From Geothrix sp. (lineage in GTDB: Bacteria > Acidobacteriota > Holophagae > Holophagales > Holophagaceae): a stretch of 64,000 bases of DNA. Location of the stretch: the NCBI GenBank assembly GCA_019449415.1, contig JAGRPP010000015.1, positions 1-64,000 on the forward strand, in the 5' to 3' direction. The notes beneath the pieces are model-generated. The model worked only from the letters and a program-made list of their open reading frames with translations. It searched no databases and was not told the origin of the DNA. The position numbers and the translations under genes are program-made. Within the stretch, counting starts at the first letter, position 1, and each line of letters opens with the position of its first letter. Positions 7,038 to 14,922 of the stretch are shown one piece after another.

Positions 7038-8146
7038 CAGATCCGGAAGTGGCGCCGGATGTGGCCGGCGATGTCGGGTAGGGGCGCCACGAGATCCACA
7101 CAGCCCCGCTCCACGGCGGCGCGCGGCATGCCGTACACCACGCAGGATTCCTCGGCCTCGGCCAGGGTATGGGCGCCCTTGCGCTTGAGCTGCTCCATGC
7201 CCTTGGCGCCGTCCGCGCCCATGCCCGTGAGGATGGTCGCCAGGGCCTGCCCGTGGAAGAGTTCGGCCACGCTCATGAAGAGCACATCCACGCTGGGGCG
7301 GTGAAGGGAGGACATGGGCTCGGAGCTCAGCTCGATGCAGCCCTTGGGGGTCCGCGTCCCGTAGGTCATGTGGAGACCGCCCGGAGCGATGTAAACCGTG
7401 CCGGCCTTGAGGGGCTCGCCCTGCTCGGCTTCCTTGACATGCACCTGGCAGAGGCCGTCCAGGCGGTCCGCGAAGGGCTTGGTGAAGGTGCTGGGCATGT
7501 GCTGGACGATGAGGCAGGGGACCGGGAGGCTGGCCGGCAGGGCCGGGAGGATGTCCTGCAGGGCCTTGGGGCCGCCGGTGGAACTGCCGAGCACCAGCAG
7601 GTCGGCCTGGGGGGTGCCCGGAAGGGAGGTGCCGGCGGGCACGACCGCCCGCATGGGAGGGGCCGCAGCGGGTTTAAGCGGGGCCGGGGTGGCCGCCGGA
7701 GGCGCCGGGTGGGGCACCCCGCCGGGGGGCCGGTGGAAGCGGGGGCTGGTGGCCAGCCGGCGCACCTTCTCCTGCAGATCGTGCTGGATCTGCAGGATGC
7801 TCATGCTGGCGAAGCTGCTCTCCTTGGGGATGAAGTCGAGGGCCCCGATGGAGAGGGCATCCAGGGTGGCCTGGGCGCCCTCCTGGGTGAGGCTCGAGAC
7901 CATCAGCACGGGCATGGGGTGGTCCGCCATGATCTTCTTCAGGCAGGTGAGGCCGTCCATGCGCGGCATCTCGATGTCGAGGGTCACGATGTCGGGCTGG
8001 TGCTCCTGGATCTTCTCCAGGGCATCCACGCCATCGCGCGCGGTGGCCACCACCCGCAGGTCGGGGGCCTCCTCCAGCATCTTCTGCAGGGATTTCCGCA
8101 TGAACGGGCTGTCGTCTACCACCAGGATCCGGATCGTCGCAGTCAT
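7037..8146 (-). CDS. cheB: Chemotaxis protein-glutamate methylesterase CheB
   Basis: A 369-residue response-regulator methylesterase that removes methyl groups from (and deamidates) chemoreceptors. The receiver domain spans about 5-125, with acidic DD at 11-12, phosphoacceptor Asp57 in LDIEMPRMDG and a Lys near 108. A Pro/Ala-rich linker (about 138-180) leads to the CheB catalytic domain with Ser189 in GSSTGGP, His216 in QHMPS and Asp312 in GMGADGAKGM, the complete catalytic triad. Length is typical. It follows the second HDOD gene by 9 bases and overlaps the FliK-like gene. CheR is encoded in the same operon, but CheA, CheW and classical receptors are not in the window. Confidence 0.93.
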   Translation of the reverse strand: MTATIRILVVDDSPFMRKSLQKMLEEAPDLRVVATARDGVDALEKIQEHQPDIVTLDIEMPRMDGLTCLKKIMADHPMPVLMVSSLTQEGAQATLDALSIGALDFIPKESSFASMSILQIQHDLQEKVRRLATSPRFHRPPGGVPHPAPPAATPAPLKPAAAPPMRAVVPAGTSLPGTPQADLLVLGSSTGGPKALQDILPALPASLPVPCLIVQHMPSTFTKPFADRLDGLCQVHVKEAEQGEPLKAGTVYIAPGGLHMTYGTRTPKGCIELSSEPMSSLHRPSVDVLFMSVAELFHGQALATILTGMGADGAKGMEQLKRKGAHTLAEAEESCVVYGMPRAAVERGCVDLVAPLPDIAGHIRRHFRI

Positions 8147-8155
8147 GGTCGTCCC

Positions 8156-9019
8156 TCAGGCCTGGAATGCCGCTTCGACGAAGGCCAGGGCATGGTCCAC
8201 CTCGTCGTCGATGGAGAAGGTCAGCCGCTCCACATCCAGATCCTTGTGCAGGGCGCCGGCGAGAACGGCCTTGAAGGCGGGCAGCTCGTCCAGGCTGAAC
8301 ATCAGGCGCGCGTCCGCGGGGCCCATGGGGATGCGCGTCCGCACGAGCAGGTCCGCCAGGTGGATGAGGTTGGGGAGGAAGTCCTCGGGCCTGGGCTCGT
8401 GGTGGTCGCGGATGACCTCCACGATGGTCTGAGGGAAGGACCATTCCGCCGCGAGGAGGGCTCCGGCCTCGGCGTGGTCGAGACCGAGCACCGCCCGCTC
8501 CGCATCCAGGAAAGGGGCGCCTTCGGCGACCTTCTGGAGCACCTCCGCGTAGGCCTCAGGGAAGCAGGTGTCCAGGGCGATCTTCCCGATGTCGTGCAGC
8601 AGGCCAGTCAGGAAGGCGGTCTCCGCCTGGCCATGCCGCTTGGCGAGCACGCACACGCCCTTGGCCGTGAGGCCCACGGCCACGCTGTGCTGCCAGAGAC
8701 GGACGGCATCCAGGTGGGCACCGCCCTTGAGGGTACGGATGACCGCGGCGCCGGTGCCCAGATTGGAGACGGCGTCAAAGCCCAGCCGCAACACGGCCGC
8801 GCGCAGGTCCATGACCGACCCGGTCCCGGCGTAAAGGGCGGAATTGGCCATGCGAAGAAGGGCCGCGGAAAGGGGCGGATCTTTCGACAGGATGCTGAGG
8901 ATGCGGTCCACGGTGCAGCGCTCGTCCTGGACGGCCTCCCCCAGGGCCACCACCGTGAGGGGGAGGCTCGGCAGGGCTTTGGCCTTCAGACGCGAGGCAA
9001 ACTGCTCCCGGGTGATCAT
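8156..9019 (-). CDS. HDOD domain protein (second of pair)
   Basis: A 287-residue cytoplasmic HDOD protein. HDOD is an HD-like all-helical domain used in signalling and motility regulators, usually without demonstrated catalysis. The core runs from about residue 17 (LPSLPLTVVALGEAV) to 215, with LLHDIGKIALD near 140-150 and DHHEPRP near 203-209. HDIGK keeps the HD pair, so metal binding is conceivable. The C-terminal 70 residues are unassigned. The start at 9019 has a GCGGAG site that lies inside a 21-bp tandem duplication shared with the end of the upstream gene. It sits between the other HDOD gene and cheB, suggesting a role tied to chemotaxis or motility. Confidence 0.85.
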   Translation of the reverse strand: MITREQFASRLKAKALPSLPLTVVALGEAVQDERCTVDRILSILSKDPPLSAALLRMANSALYAGTGSVMDLRAAVLRLGFDAVSNLGTGAAVIRTLKGGAHLDAVRLWQHSVAVGLTAKGVCVLAKRHGQAETAFLTGLLHDIGKIALDTCFPEAYAEVLQKVAEGAPFLDAERAVLGLDHAEAGALLAAEWSFPQTIVEVIRDHHEPRPEDFLPNLIHLADLLVRTRIPMGPADARLMFSLDELPAFKAVLAGALHKDLDVERLTFSIDDEVDHALAFVEAAFQA

Positions 9020-9059
9020 TCAGAACTCCGCGATCTTCAATTAAAACTCCGCGATCATC
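9018..9059. repeat. Imperfect 21-bp tandem duplication at an operon junction
   Basis: The units 9018-9038 and 9039-9059 agree at 17 of 21 positions, sharing the identical core AACTCCGCGATC. On the coding (minus) strand each unit spells the same ending Ile-Ala-Glu-Phe-stop, with TAA in the first unit and TGA in the second. The second unit also supplies the GCGGAG that serves as ribosome binding site for the downstream HDOD gene. Confidence 0.7.
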
Positions 9060-9889
9060 GTCTTGTCCTGCTCGATGGCGCTACGGACCCCCTCCTTGAG
9101 ACCGGCCAGAGCTTCGGGGCCGAGCTTGAGGATTTCCATGGCCTGCTGGGAGGCGCCTTCCAGGTGGGCGGGATCGCCGATGCCCACCTTCTCCTCCAGG
9201 GCCAGGTGGTTGGCCAGGGCGACGATGGCCGCCAGAGGCTGGTGGTCGGCGCCGGCCTGGATGGGGTCGTGGTGCCAGCGTACGGCCGCCTGCAGGCTGG
9301 GGGCCAGGTTCCACTGGGTCACCAGGGCCTCGCCCACCATGGCGTGGTCGAACCCGAAGGTGTCCAGCTCCAGCTGAATGCAGACGCCATTCTCGTTGTA
9401 GACGGTCCGGAGCAGGGCCGAGTAGCGCTCAGGGAACTTCACGCCCATGACGGATTTCCCGATGTCGTGCAGCAGGCCGCCGATGAAGGCCTCTTCGACC
9501 CGGGCGAAGCGCAGGCTCTTGGCGAAGGCCCGGCTGGCGATGGCCGAGACCAGGGCGTGCTCCCAGATCAGGCGCTCCTGGAGGCCCACGGTGCCGCGGT
9601 GGTACAGGTTCTTGGCCGAGCTGGCGATGACCACGCTCTTAATGGTGGAAAACCCCAGAGTCATGATCGCCTGGGTCAGGGTGGTGACCTCGCGCATCAT
9701 GCCGAACATGGCGGAATTCGAGATCTTGAGGATCTGGCTGGTGAGGGCCTGATCCATGGAGATGACCTTGCGGAGGTCCTCAGCCGTGGCATCGGGATCG
9801 GCGGAGACACGCAGCACCTGGGAGGCCACCTGCGGAAGGGGCGGCAGGTCTCCGAGGTTCGCGATGAGTTCTTGGGGGGTGATGGGCAT
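9041..9889 (-). CDS. HDOD domain protein (first of pair)
   Basis: A 282-residue HDOD protein, paralogous to the one encoded just downstream. It has the entry motif LPPLPQVASQVLRV (about 15-28), SNSAMFGMMREVTTL, GLLHDIGKSVMGVKFPE and RWHHDP, spanning most of the protein. Such proteins regulate motility, chemotaxis or second-messenger pathways in several phyla. Whether the HD residues act catalytically is unknown. The ATG at 9889 follows AGGAG by 7 bases and the family begins right after it, so the 28 extra upstream codons are not used. Sixteen bases separate it from cheR, so the five genes from cheR to the FliK-like gene form one likely operon. Confidence 0.87.
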   Translation of the reverse strand: MPITPQELIANLGDLPPLPQVASQVLRVSADPDATAEDLRKVISMDQALTSQILKISNSAMFGMMREVTTLTQAIMTLGFSTIKSVVIASSAKNLYHRGTVGLQERLIWEHALVSAIASRAFAKSLRFARVEEAFIGGLLHDIGKSVMGVKFPERYSALLRTVYNENGVCIQLELDTFGFDHAMVGEALVTQWNLAPSLQAAVRWHHDPIQAGADHQPLAAIVALANHLALEEKVGIGDPAHLEGASQQAMEILKLGPEALAGLKEGVRSAIEQDKTMIAEF

Positions 9890-9905
9890 GATCGCTCCTG
9901 GCCGC

Positions 9906-10763
9906 TCAGGTCCGCTTCCGGTATCCCATGGCCTTGCTGAAGTGCAGCAACTCGAAACCGGTGTTGAAAGCATGGATGCTTTCGCTGTGTCCGACCAGCA
10001 GGTAGGCCCGGGGATGAAGCAGTTCGTGGAAGCCCTTCAAGACCTGGGCCTTGACCACCTCGTCGAAATAGATGAGCACATTCCGGCAGAAGATGACATC
10101 GAAGGAGCCCAGCTGGCGATAGGCCGCGTAATCGACCAGGTTGAAATGGCGGAGGCTGGTGAAGCGCTGGACCTCGGGCTTCACCTGATAGAGATCCTTG
10201 CCCAACGGGATGAAGTGCCGCAGGAGCTGCTCCGGCGTGAGGTTCCGCAGGGTGTAGCTGTTGTAGACCCCGTCCTGGGCCTGGGACAGCACCTTCTCGC
10301 TGATGTCCGTGCCCAGGATCTCCACAGTGATCCCGCGGAGAACGGTGTCCTTCAGCTCCTGGCAGATCATGGCCAGGGTGTAGGGCTCCTCGCCGCTGGA
10401 GCAGGCCGCCGACCAGATGCGCAGGCGGCTCTGGCCCCGCTCGCGCGCCTGCTTGGCGGCCTCGGGGAGCACGATGTTCTGGAAGGCTTCGATCTGGGGG
10501 GGATTGCGCCAGAAGCTGGTCTCGTTGGTGGTGATCTCCACGAAGAGTCGCTTCAGCTCCACGGGCCCCTGGATGCCTTGCAGCAGGGACAGGTAGTCGC
10601 TGTAGCTCCTCAGCTTGAGTTCGCCGATGCGCTTGTTGAGGCGATTTTCCAAGAAATACTGCTTGGACTCGCTAAAAAAGATGCCTGATTTTGCATAGAT
10701 GAAGTCCCGGAGGCTCCGGAACTCGGCGAGGGTCATCTGTTGCTTGGCCTGAAGGGGATCCAT
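9906..10763 (-). CDS. cheR: Chemotaxis protein methyltransferase CheR
   Basis: A 285-residue CheR that methylates glutamates of chemoreceptors with S-adenosylmethionine. An N-terminal helical domain (about 10-75, FRSLRDFIYAKSGIFF) is followed by the SAM-binding domain: TTNETSFWRNP near 78-88, WSAACSSGEEPYTLAM near 116-131, LGTDIS near 150-155 and FDVIFCRNVLIYFD near 223-236. The chain ends with HSESIHAFNTGFELL as in active enzymes. No TPR or pentapeptide receptor-binding extension is present. It is the first gene of the leftward operon with two HDOD genes and cheB. A GGAAAGGACGAC stretch precedes the ATG. Confidence 0.95.
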   Translation of the reverse strand: MDPLQAKQQMTLAEFRSLRDFIYAKSGIFFSESKQYFLENRLNKRIGELKLRSYSDYLSLLQGIQGPVELKRLFVEITTNETSFWRNPPQIEAFQNIVLPEAAKQARERGQSRLRIWSAACSSGEEPYTLAMICQELKDTVLRGITVEILGTDISEKVLSQAQDGVYNSYTLRNLTPEQLLRHFIPLGKDLYQVKPEVQRFTSLRHFNLVDYAAYRQLGSFDVIFCRNVLIYFDEVVKAQVLKGFHELLHPRAYLLVGHSESIHAFNTGFELLHFSKAMGYRKRT

Positions 10764-10820
10764 CGGGTCGTCCTTTCCGAGGGATCGGCGGGGGGGACTG
10801 ATCCTTGAGTTTCCGCCGGG

Positions 10821-11189
10821 TCAATCTTCCAGGATGACCACCGCCATGGCGAGATCCCCGTCATGGGTGAGGCTGCCGTGGAGCCTCTGGACGCCCCGGG
10901 CCGCCAGCAGCTCCGCGAGTGCCCCCACGGCCCAGAGCCGCCCATTCACATAGCGCAGTTCCTTCCAGGACCAGCCGTCCAGCCCGGTGCCCAGGGCCTT
11001 GCCGAAGGCCTCCCGCAGGGCCCAGCGCCCCGCCAGGCGCTCCGGCAGCCGCTGCCGGTTGCCGTGGAGCAGGTAATCCGCCTCCTCCGGGTGGAGGATC
11101 CGCCCCGCGCACTTCTCCGCCCCGAAGCGCTCGACCAGATGCCGCCAGCGGCTGGGGGGGCAGAGGTCGGTTCCGAGGCCCCGGATCAT
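10821..11189 (-). CDS. acpS: Holo-[acyl-carrier-protein] synthase
   Basis: A 122-residue AcpS-type phosphopantetheinyl transferase, which installs the 4'-phosphopantetheine arm of coenzyme A on acyl carrier protein. The N-terminal IRGLGTDLC matches the conserved G-x-D metal site. RWALREAFGKALGTG (about 55-69) is the signature with the catalytic Glu and Lys, and GSLTHDGDLAMAVVILE closes the fold. The usual pattern F-A-A-K-E-A is slightly altered to W-A-L-R-E-A. Length is normal for AcpS. The start overlaps the stop of the GNAT gene in ATGA, so both are co-translated. Confidence 0.88.
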   Translation of the reverse strand: MIRGLGTDLCPPSRWRHLVERFGAEKCAGRILHPEEADYLLHGNRQRLPERLAGRWALREAFGKALGTGLDGWSWKELRYVNGRLWAVGALAELLAARGVQRLHGSLTHDGDLAMAVVILED

Positions 11190-11683
11190 GCCAACTCCCC
11201 GGCCAGGTCTCTGGCGAACCAGCGGTCGCAGCCGCCGTGGCCCGTGTTCCCCATGGGGCTGCAGAGGGGGCGGAACCCCAGCTTCCCGTAGAGTTTCTGC
11301 GCCTGGTCCATGCCCGTGAGGGTCTCCAGGTAGCAGGTGCGGTAGCCCAGCCCTGTGGCCACCTTGAGGCAGTGGCGCAGCAGGGCCTCGCCCATGCCCT
11401 TCCCCCGGGCTTCCGGCAGGAAGTACATCTTCCGCAGTTCGCAGACGCCCTCGGGCCCGCCTTCCAGCTTCGCCACGCCCCCTCCGCCCACCAGGCGGCC
11501 GGAGGGATCCTCCACCACGAAGTAGGCCGCGCCCGGGGCCGCATAGGCCCGGCTCATGTGGTCCACCTCGGGGTCGTGGATGGCGAAGCCCGGCCCGTCC
11601 GCCCCGAATTCCGGCATCACGACGCGGATGATGGCGGCCATGGCGGCGTCGTCCTGGGGCTGGATGGGACGGAAGGTCAGCAT
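11186..11683 (-). CDS. GNAT family N-acetyltransferase
   Basis: A 165-residue acetyltransferase of the GNAT fold, with substrate unknown. Visible are strand beta4 with GRLVGGGGVAKL (about 64-75), the acetyl-CoA loop LPEARGKGMGEALLRH (about 90-105, the R/Q-x-x-G-x-G/A motif), and YLETLTGMDQAQKLYGKLGF, the usual end. The sequence resembles the PhnO/YjgM class of small-molecule acetyltransferases, but I cannot name a substrate. I start at MLTFRPIQPQDDAAM (11683), which matches the family. The longer reading frame runs back into the divergent aldolase gene. It is coupled to acpS by ATGA and divergent from the aldolase gene with a 69-base gap. Confidence 0.8.
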   Translation of the reverse strand: MLTFRPIQPQDDAAMAAIIRVVMPEFGADGPGFAIHDPEVDHMSRAYAAPGAAYFVVEDPSGRLVGGGGVAKLEGGPEGVCELRKMYFLPEARGKGMGEALLRHCLKVATGLGYRTCYLETLTGMDQAQKLYGKLGFRPLCSPMGNTGHGGCDRWFARDLAGELA

Positions 11684-11752
11684 GGTTCCAAAGTAGCTCG
11701 AAAGCCCTCCCTCCGGGATCCGGTCCGGTTCAAGCTGGCGGGGAGGTATGCC

Positions 11753-12451
11753 ATGGCCCGACCCCCCTTTCACGACCGCCTCCGCGCCGGCGAACGCCTG
11801 CTGGGCACCCTCGTCCAGATTCCCCGCCCCGAGGTGGCCGTGCGCCTCGCCGGCCAGGGCTTCGACTGGCTGTTCCTCGACGGCGAGCATGGCGGCTTCG
11901 GCCCGGCCGAGACCTCGCGCACCCTGGCCGCCCTTGCCAGGGCCGAGGCTGGGGCCGGGGCTGGAACCGGGGCCGTGCCCTGCCTGCTGCGGGTGCCCTC
12001 GCCGGAGCCGGAGGTCCTCATCGACGCGGCCTCCTGCGGGGCGGCGGGCCTCATCGTGCCCCATGTGGACACGGCGGCCCAGGCGGAAGCCGCCGTCCGC
12101 GCCGTGCGCGGCCGAGGCCTGGTGGTGGTGCAGGCCGAATCCCGGGAGGCGCTGGCGAACATCCAGGCCATCGTGCGGGTCGCCGGGGTGGACGCCGTCT
12201 TCGTGGGCCCCTACGACCTGAGCGCCAGCCTGGGGATCGCCGAGCAGTTCGGCCATCCCGCCTTCCTGGAGGCCGTGGCCACGCTGGCCCGGACCTGCCG
12301 GGAGGCCCGCATGCCCCTCGGCATCTTCCGCATGACGGCGGCGGAGATCCGGACCCATGAGGCCGCGGGCTTCACGCTGTTGGCAACGGGACTGGACGGC
12401 ACCCTGCTGGAGACCGGGGCGCGGGCGCTGCTGGCGGAGCTGCGGAGCTGA
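11753..12451 (+). CDS. HpcH/HpaI-type aldolase/lyase
   Basis: A 232-residue member of the HpcH/HpaI family, class II metal-dependent aldolases that cleave 2-keto-3-deoxy acids to pyruvate or similar products and an aldehyde. Family marks are FDWLFLDGEHGGFGP (about 36-50), LLRVPSPEPEVLIDAASCGAAG, LIVPHVDTAAQAEAAV, the VVVQAESREAL strand carrying the metal ligand Glu, and AVFVGPYDLSASLG. It is about 20 residues shorter than well-studied HpaI and has a small Ala/Gly repeat (AEAGAGAGTGA) in an early loop. GGGAGG precedes the ATG. The natural substrate is not evident, since no aromatic or sugar-acid catabolic genes are near. Confidence 0.83.
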   Translation: MARPPFHDRLRAGERLLGTLVQIPRPEVAVRLAGQGFDWLFLDGEHGGFGPAETSRTLAALARAEAGAGAGTGAVPCLLRVPSPEPEVLIDAASCGAAGLIVPHVDTAAQAEAAVRAVRGRGLVVVQAESREALANIQAIVRVAGVDAVFVGPYDLSASLGIAEQFGHPAFLEAVATLARTCREARMPLGIFRMTAAEIRTHEAAGFTLLATGLDGTLLETGARALLAELRS

Positions 12452-12453
12452 GG

Positions 12454-14922
12454 CTACTCCGGCCAGTGGTGCTTCGGGTAGCGCCGTGACAGGCCCGGTC
12501 GCAGCTCCTTGTAGGCCCGCTGCCAGAAGCCCGCGAGGTCGGTGGTGACCTGCACGGCCCGCATGTTGGGGGCCAGCAGGTGCAGCACCAGCGGCACGGC
12601 GCCCCCGGCCACGGCGGGGCTCTTCTTCAGGCCCCAGAAATCCTGGAGGCGGGAGGCGATCCAGGGCGGATCATCCTCGTAGTGGACCTTGGCGGGCCGG
12701 CCTTTGGGCAGCTGGATGGCCTCGGGTGCCCAGGCGTCGAGCAGGCGCAGGGTTTCCGCCGGGAAGGCCTGGCGCAGGGCCCTGGGCCAATCCACATCCT
12801 GGACCTCGCGCAGGGTGGCCCGTCCCGTGCAGGCGCCCGTCAGCAGGGGGCCCAGCAGGTCTTCCGGCAGATCGAGGTCCGCGCGATGCCTACGCAGGAA
12901 GGTTAGCCGGGCCAGGAAGCGCGCGGGCACCTCCTCGAGTGGGCGGTCCCGCAGCGCGTGTGCCAGCAGTTCACCTACCTGGGGATCCGCAGGATCCGCA
13001 GGCCCCCGGCTGACATCGATCACCAGCCCATCAAACCGGATCTCGGAGCGCCGCTCCACGCGGCCGGCCGCCGCGTTGAACAGGACCTCGTCCGCCTCCT
13101 CCAGGCGCTCGGGGAAGGCATCCAGCAGCCAGTCCGCCTCGCAGCGGGAGGCCAGGCGGATGAGGGTCTGCCCCCCGGTGCCCTGCTTCACGGCCTCGGC
13201 CTCCAGGGCGAGGATCAGGCCCGGCCGCCGGATGCGGGAGGCCGGATCCAGCTTCGCCCCCCCGCCTCCCGCAAAGGCGCAGGTGCCATTGGCGGAGAGC
13301 TGCCCCACGCGGTCCGGGTAGGCCTGAAGCAGCGCCTTCAGCAGGCGCGCCTCGGCGTCTGCGGGCTCGGCGGGGGAGGGCAGGAAGCGGGACAGGGACT
13401 GCACGGCCCGCTTGGCGCGGTGGATGGCCGAGGCATCCAGTCCTGCGGCCCGACAGGCGCCGGCACCGAAGCCTGCGGCCTCCGCTTCTTCGAACTGATC
13501 GAGGCGCAACAGCAGATCCGAATCCGCGCCGTGGCCGGTCTTCACGGGTGTTCGATCGAGCCCCTGGCGCGCGGAGAGGTTGCCGGTCTCCAGCAGGGCG
13601 GCGGCGCGCAGGGCCAGCTGCGGGATGCCGAGGTCGCTCCCCGCGATGGCCAGCCGGGCCAGGCGGGGGTGCAGAGGCAGGTCGGCCATGCGCCGGCCGA
13701 TGGCGCTGAGGTTTCCGTGCTCCAGGGCGCCGAGGCGGGTGAGCAGGGTTTCCGCCGAGGCCACCGCGGCTTTCGGGGGCGCCTCGAACCAGTCCAGGTT
13801 CCGCGGCTCGGTGAGGCCCAGGCCGTGCAGGGCGAGGAGGGGCTCCGCCAGGTCCGAGCGCTGCAGTTCCGGCGCGTCGAAGGTCGGCCGGGCGCCGAAG
13901 TCGGCTTCGGTGTAGAGGCGCAGGCAGCGGCCCGGCCCGGTGCGGCCCGCGCGCCCCGTGCGCTGGGTGCACCGGGCCTGGCTGATGCGCACGGTGCGCA
14001 GGCCCGAGAGGCCCGACCAGGGCGAGTGGGAGGCCTCGCGGCCCAGCCCCGAATCCACCACGGCCCCGATGTCGTCCAGCGTCACGGAGCTTTCCGCCAC
14101 ATTGGTGCTGAGGATGACCTTGGGCGCGTCGCTGGCTTCCAGCGCATGGGCCTGGGCGTCCGGTGACAGCTCGCCGTGGAGGGGGCGCAGGCTCAGGCCC
14201 CGCCGCGCCGACACGGCCTCGCAGCCCTTCAGGCAGGCCCGGATCTCCGCAGCGCCCGGCAGGAAGACCAGGGTGTGACCCCGCATGCCCTCGCCGTAGA
14301 GGCGGTCCAGGGCGTCGGAGACCTGCTGATCGATGGGCCGGTCGTCGGGCCGCGGCAGGAAGGCCGTGGCCACGGGGAAGGCCCGGCCCTCGCTCTTCAC
14401 CACGGGCGCATCAAGGTAGGCGGCCACCGGGCCCGGGTCCAGCGTGGCGGACATGACCAGCAGCTTCAGGTCCGGGCGCGCCGCGCGCTGAAGGCGCCGC
14501 AACAGCGTGAGGCCCAGGTCCGTGTGCAGGTGCCGCTCGTGGAATTCGTCCAGCACGACGGCGGCGATGCCCTTCAGGTGCGGGTCACCATACAGGCGGC
14601 GCAGCAGGAGGCCCTCTGTGACGAAGCGCAGGCGCGTGGCCTTCGAGACCTTTTGTTCGAAGCGCACCGCGTAGCCCGCCCGCTGGCCCAGGGGCTCGCC
14701 CAGCTCTTCGGCCACCCGGGTGGCGGCGAGACGGGCCGCCAGGCGGCGGGGTTCGAGAATCCAGCACTCGCCATCCCCCAGCAGGCCGGCCTCCAGCAGG
14801 GCCGGGGGCACGCGCGTGGTCTTGCCCGCACCGGGTTCCGCCTGCAACACCAGGTTCGGGTTGTCGCGCAGGCCGTCCACGATCTGCGGCAGCAGGGGGT
14901 CGATGGGAAGGCTCAGGCGCAC
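12454..14922 (-). CDS. hrpB: ATP-dependent helicase HrpB
   Basis: An 822-residue DEAH/RHA-type superfamily 2 helicase of the bacterial HrpB group, whose cellular role is poorly defined. Walker A AEPGAGKTT lies at 28-36, motif II is VLDEFHERH (DEFH in place of DEAH), motif III is MSATLD, and motif VI is QRTGRAGRTGPGRCLRLY. The C-terminal half carries the HrpB-specific region, including PKHHWPE at the very end, which is typical. The probable start is GTG at 14922, inside the end of the upstream membrane-protein gene (10-base overlap), implying coupling. It converges tail to tail with the aldolase gene with 2 bases between. Confidence 0.92.
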   Translation of the reverse strand: MRLSLPIDPLLPQIVDGLRDNPNLVLQAEPGAGKTTRVPPALLEAGLLGDGECWILEPRRLAARLAATRVAEELGEPLGQRAGYAVRFEQKVSKATRLRFVTEGLLLRRLYGDPHLKGIAAVVLDEFHERHLHTDLGLTLLRRLQRAARPDLKLLVMSATLDPGPVAAYLDAPVVKSEGRAFPVATAFLPRPDDRPIDQQVSDALDRLYGEGMRGHTLVFLPGAAEIRACLKGCEAVSARRGLSLRPLHGELSPDAQAHALEASDAPKVILSTNVAESSVTLDDIGAVVDSGLGREASHSPWSGLSGLRTVRISQARCTQRTGRAGRTGPGRCLRLYTEADFGARPTFDAPELQRSDLAEPLLALHGLGLTEPRNLDWFEAPPKAAVASAETLLTRLGALEHGNLSAIGRRMADLPLHPRLARLAIAGSDLGIPQLALRAAALLETGNLSARQGLDRTPVKTGHGADSDLLLRLDQFEEAEAAGFGAGACRAAGLDASAIHRAKRAVQSLSRFLPSPAEPADAEARLLKALLQAYPDRVGQLSANGTCAFAGGGGAKLDPASRIRRPGLILALEAEAVKQGTGGQTLIRLASRCEADWLLDAFPERLEEADEVLFNAAAGRVERRSEIRFDGLVIDVSRGPADPADPQVGELLAHALRDRPLEEVPARFLARLTFLRRHRADLDLPEDLLGPLLTGACTGRATLREVQDVDWPRALRQAFPAETLRLLDAWAPEAIQLPKGRPAKVHYEDDPPWIASRLQDFWGLKKSPAVAGGAVPLVLHLLAPNMRAVQVTTDLAGFWQRAYKELRPGLSRRYPKHHWPE

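Noticed and set aside
7169..9940. A 923-codon frame antisense to cheB and the HDOD genes
   Set aside because: It runs opposite to strongly supported genes with intact catalytic motifs, and its translation is Gly/His/Gln-rich without any domain. It is a codon-bias shadow.
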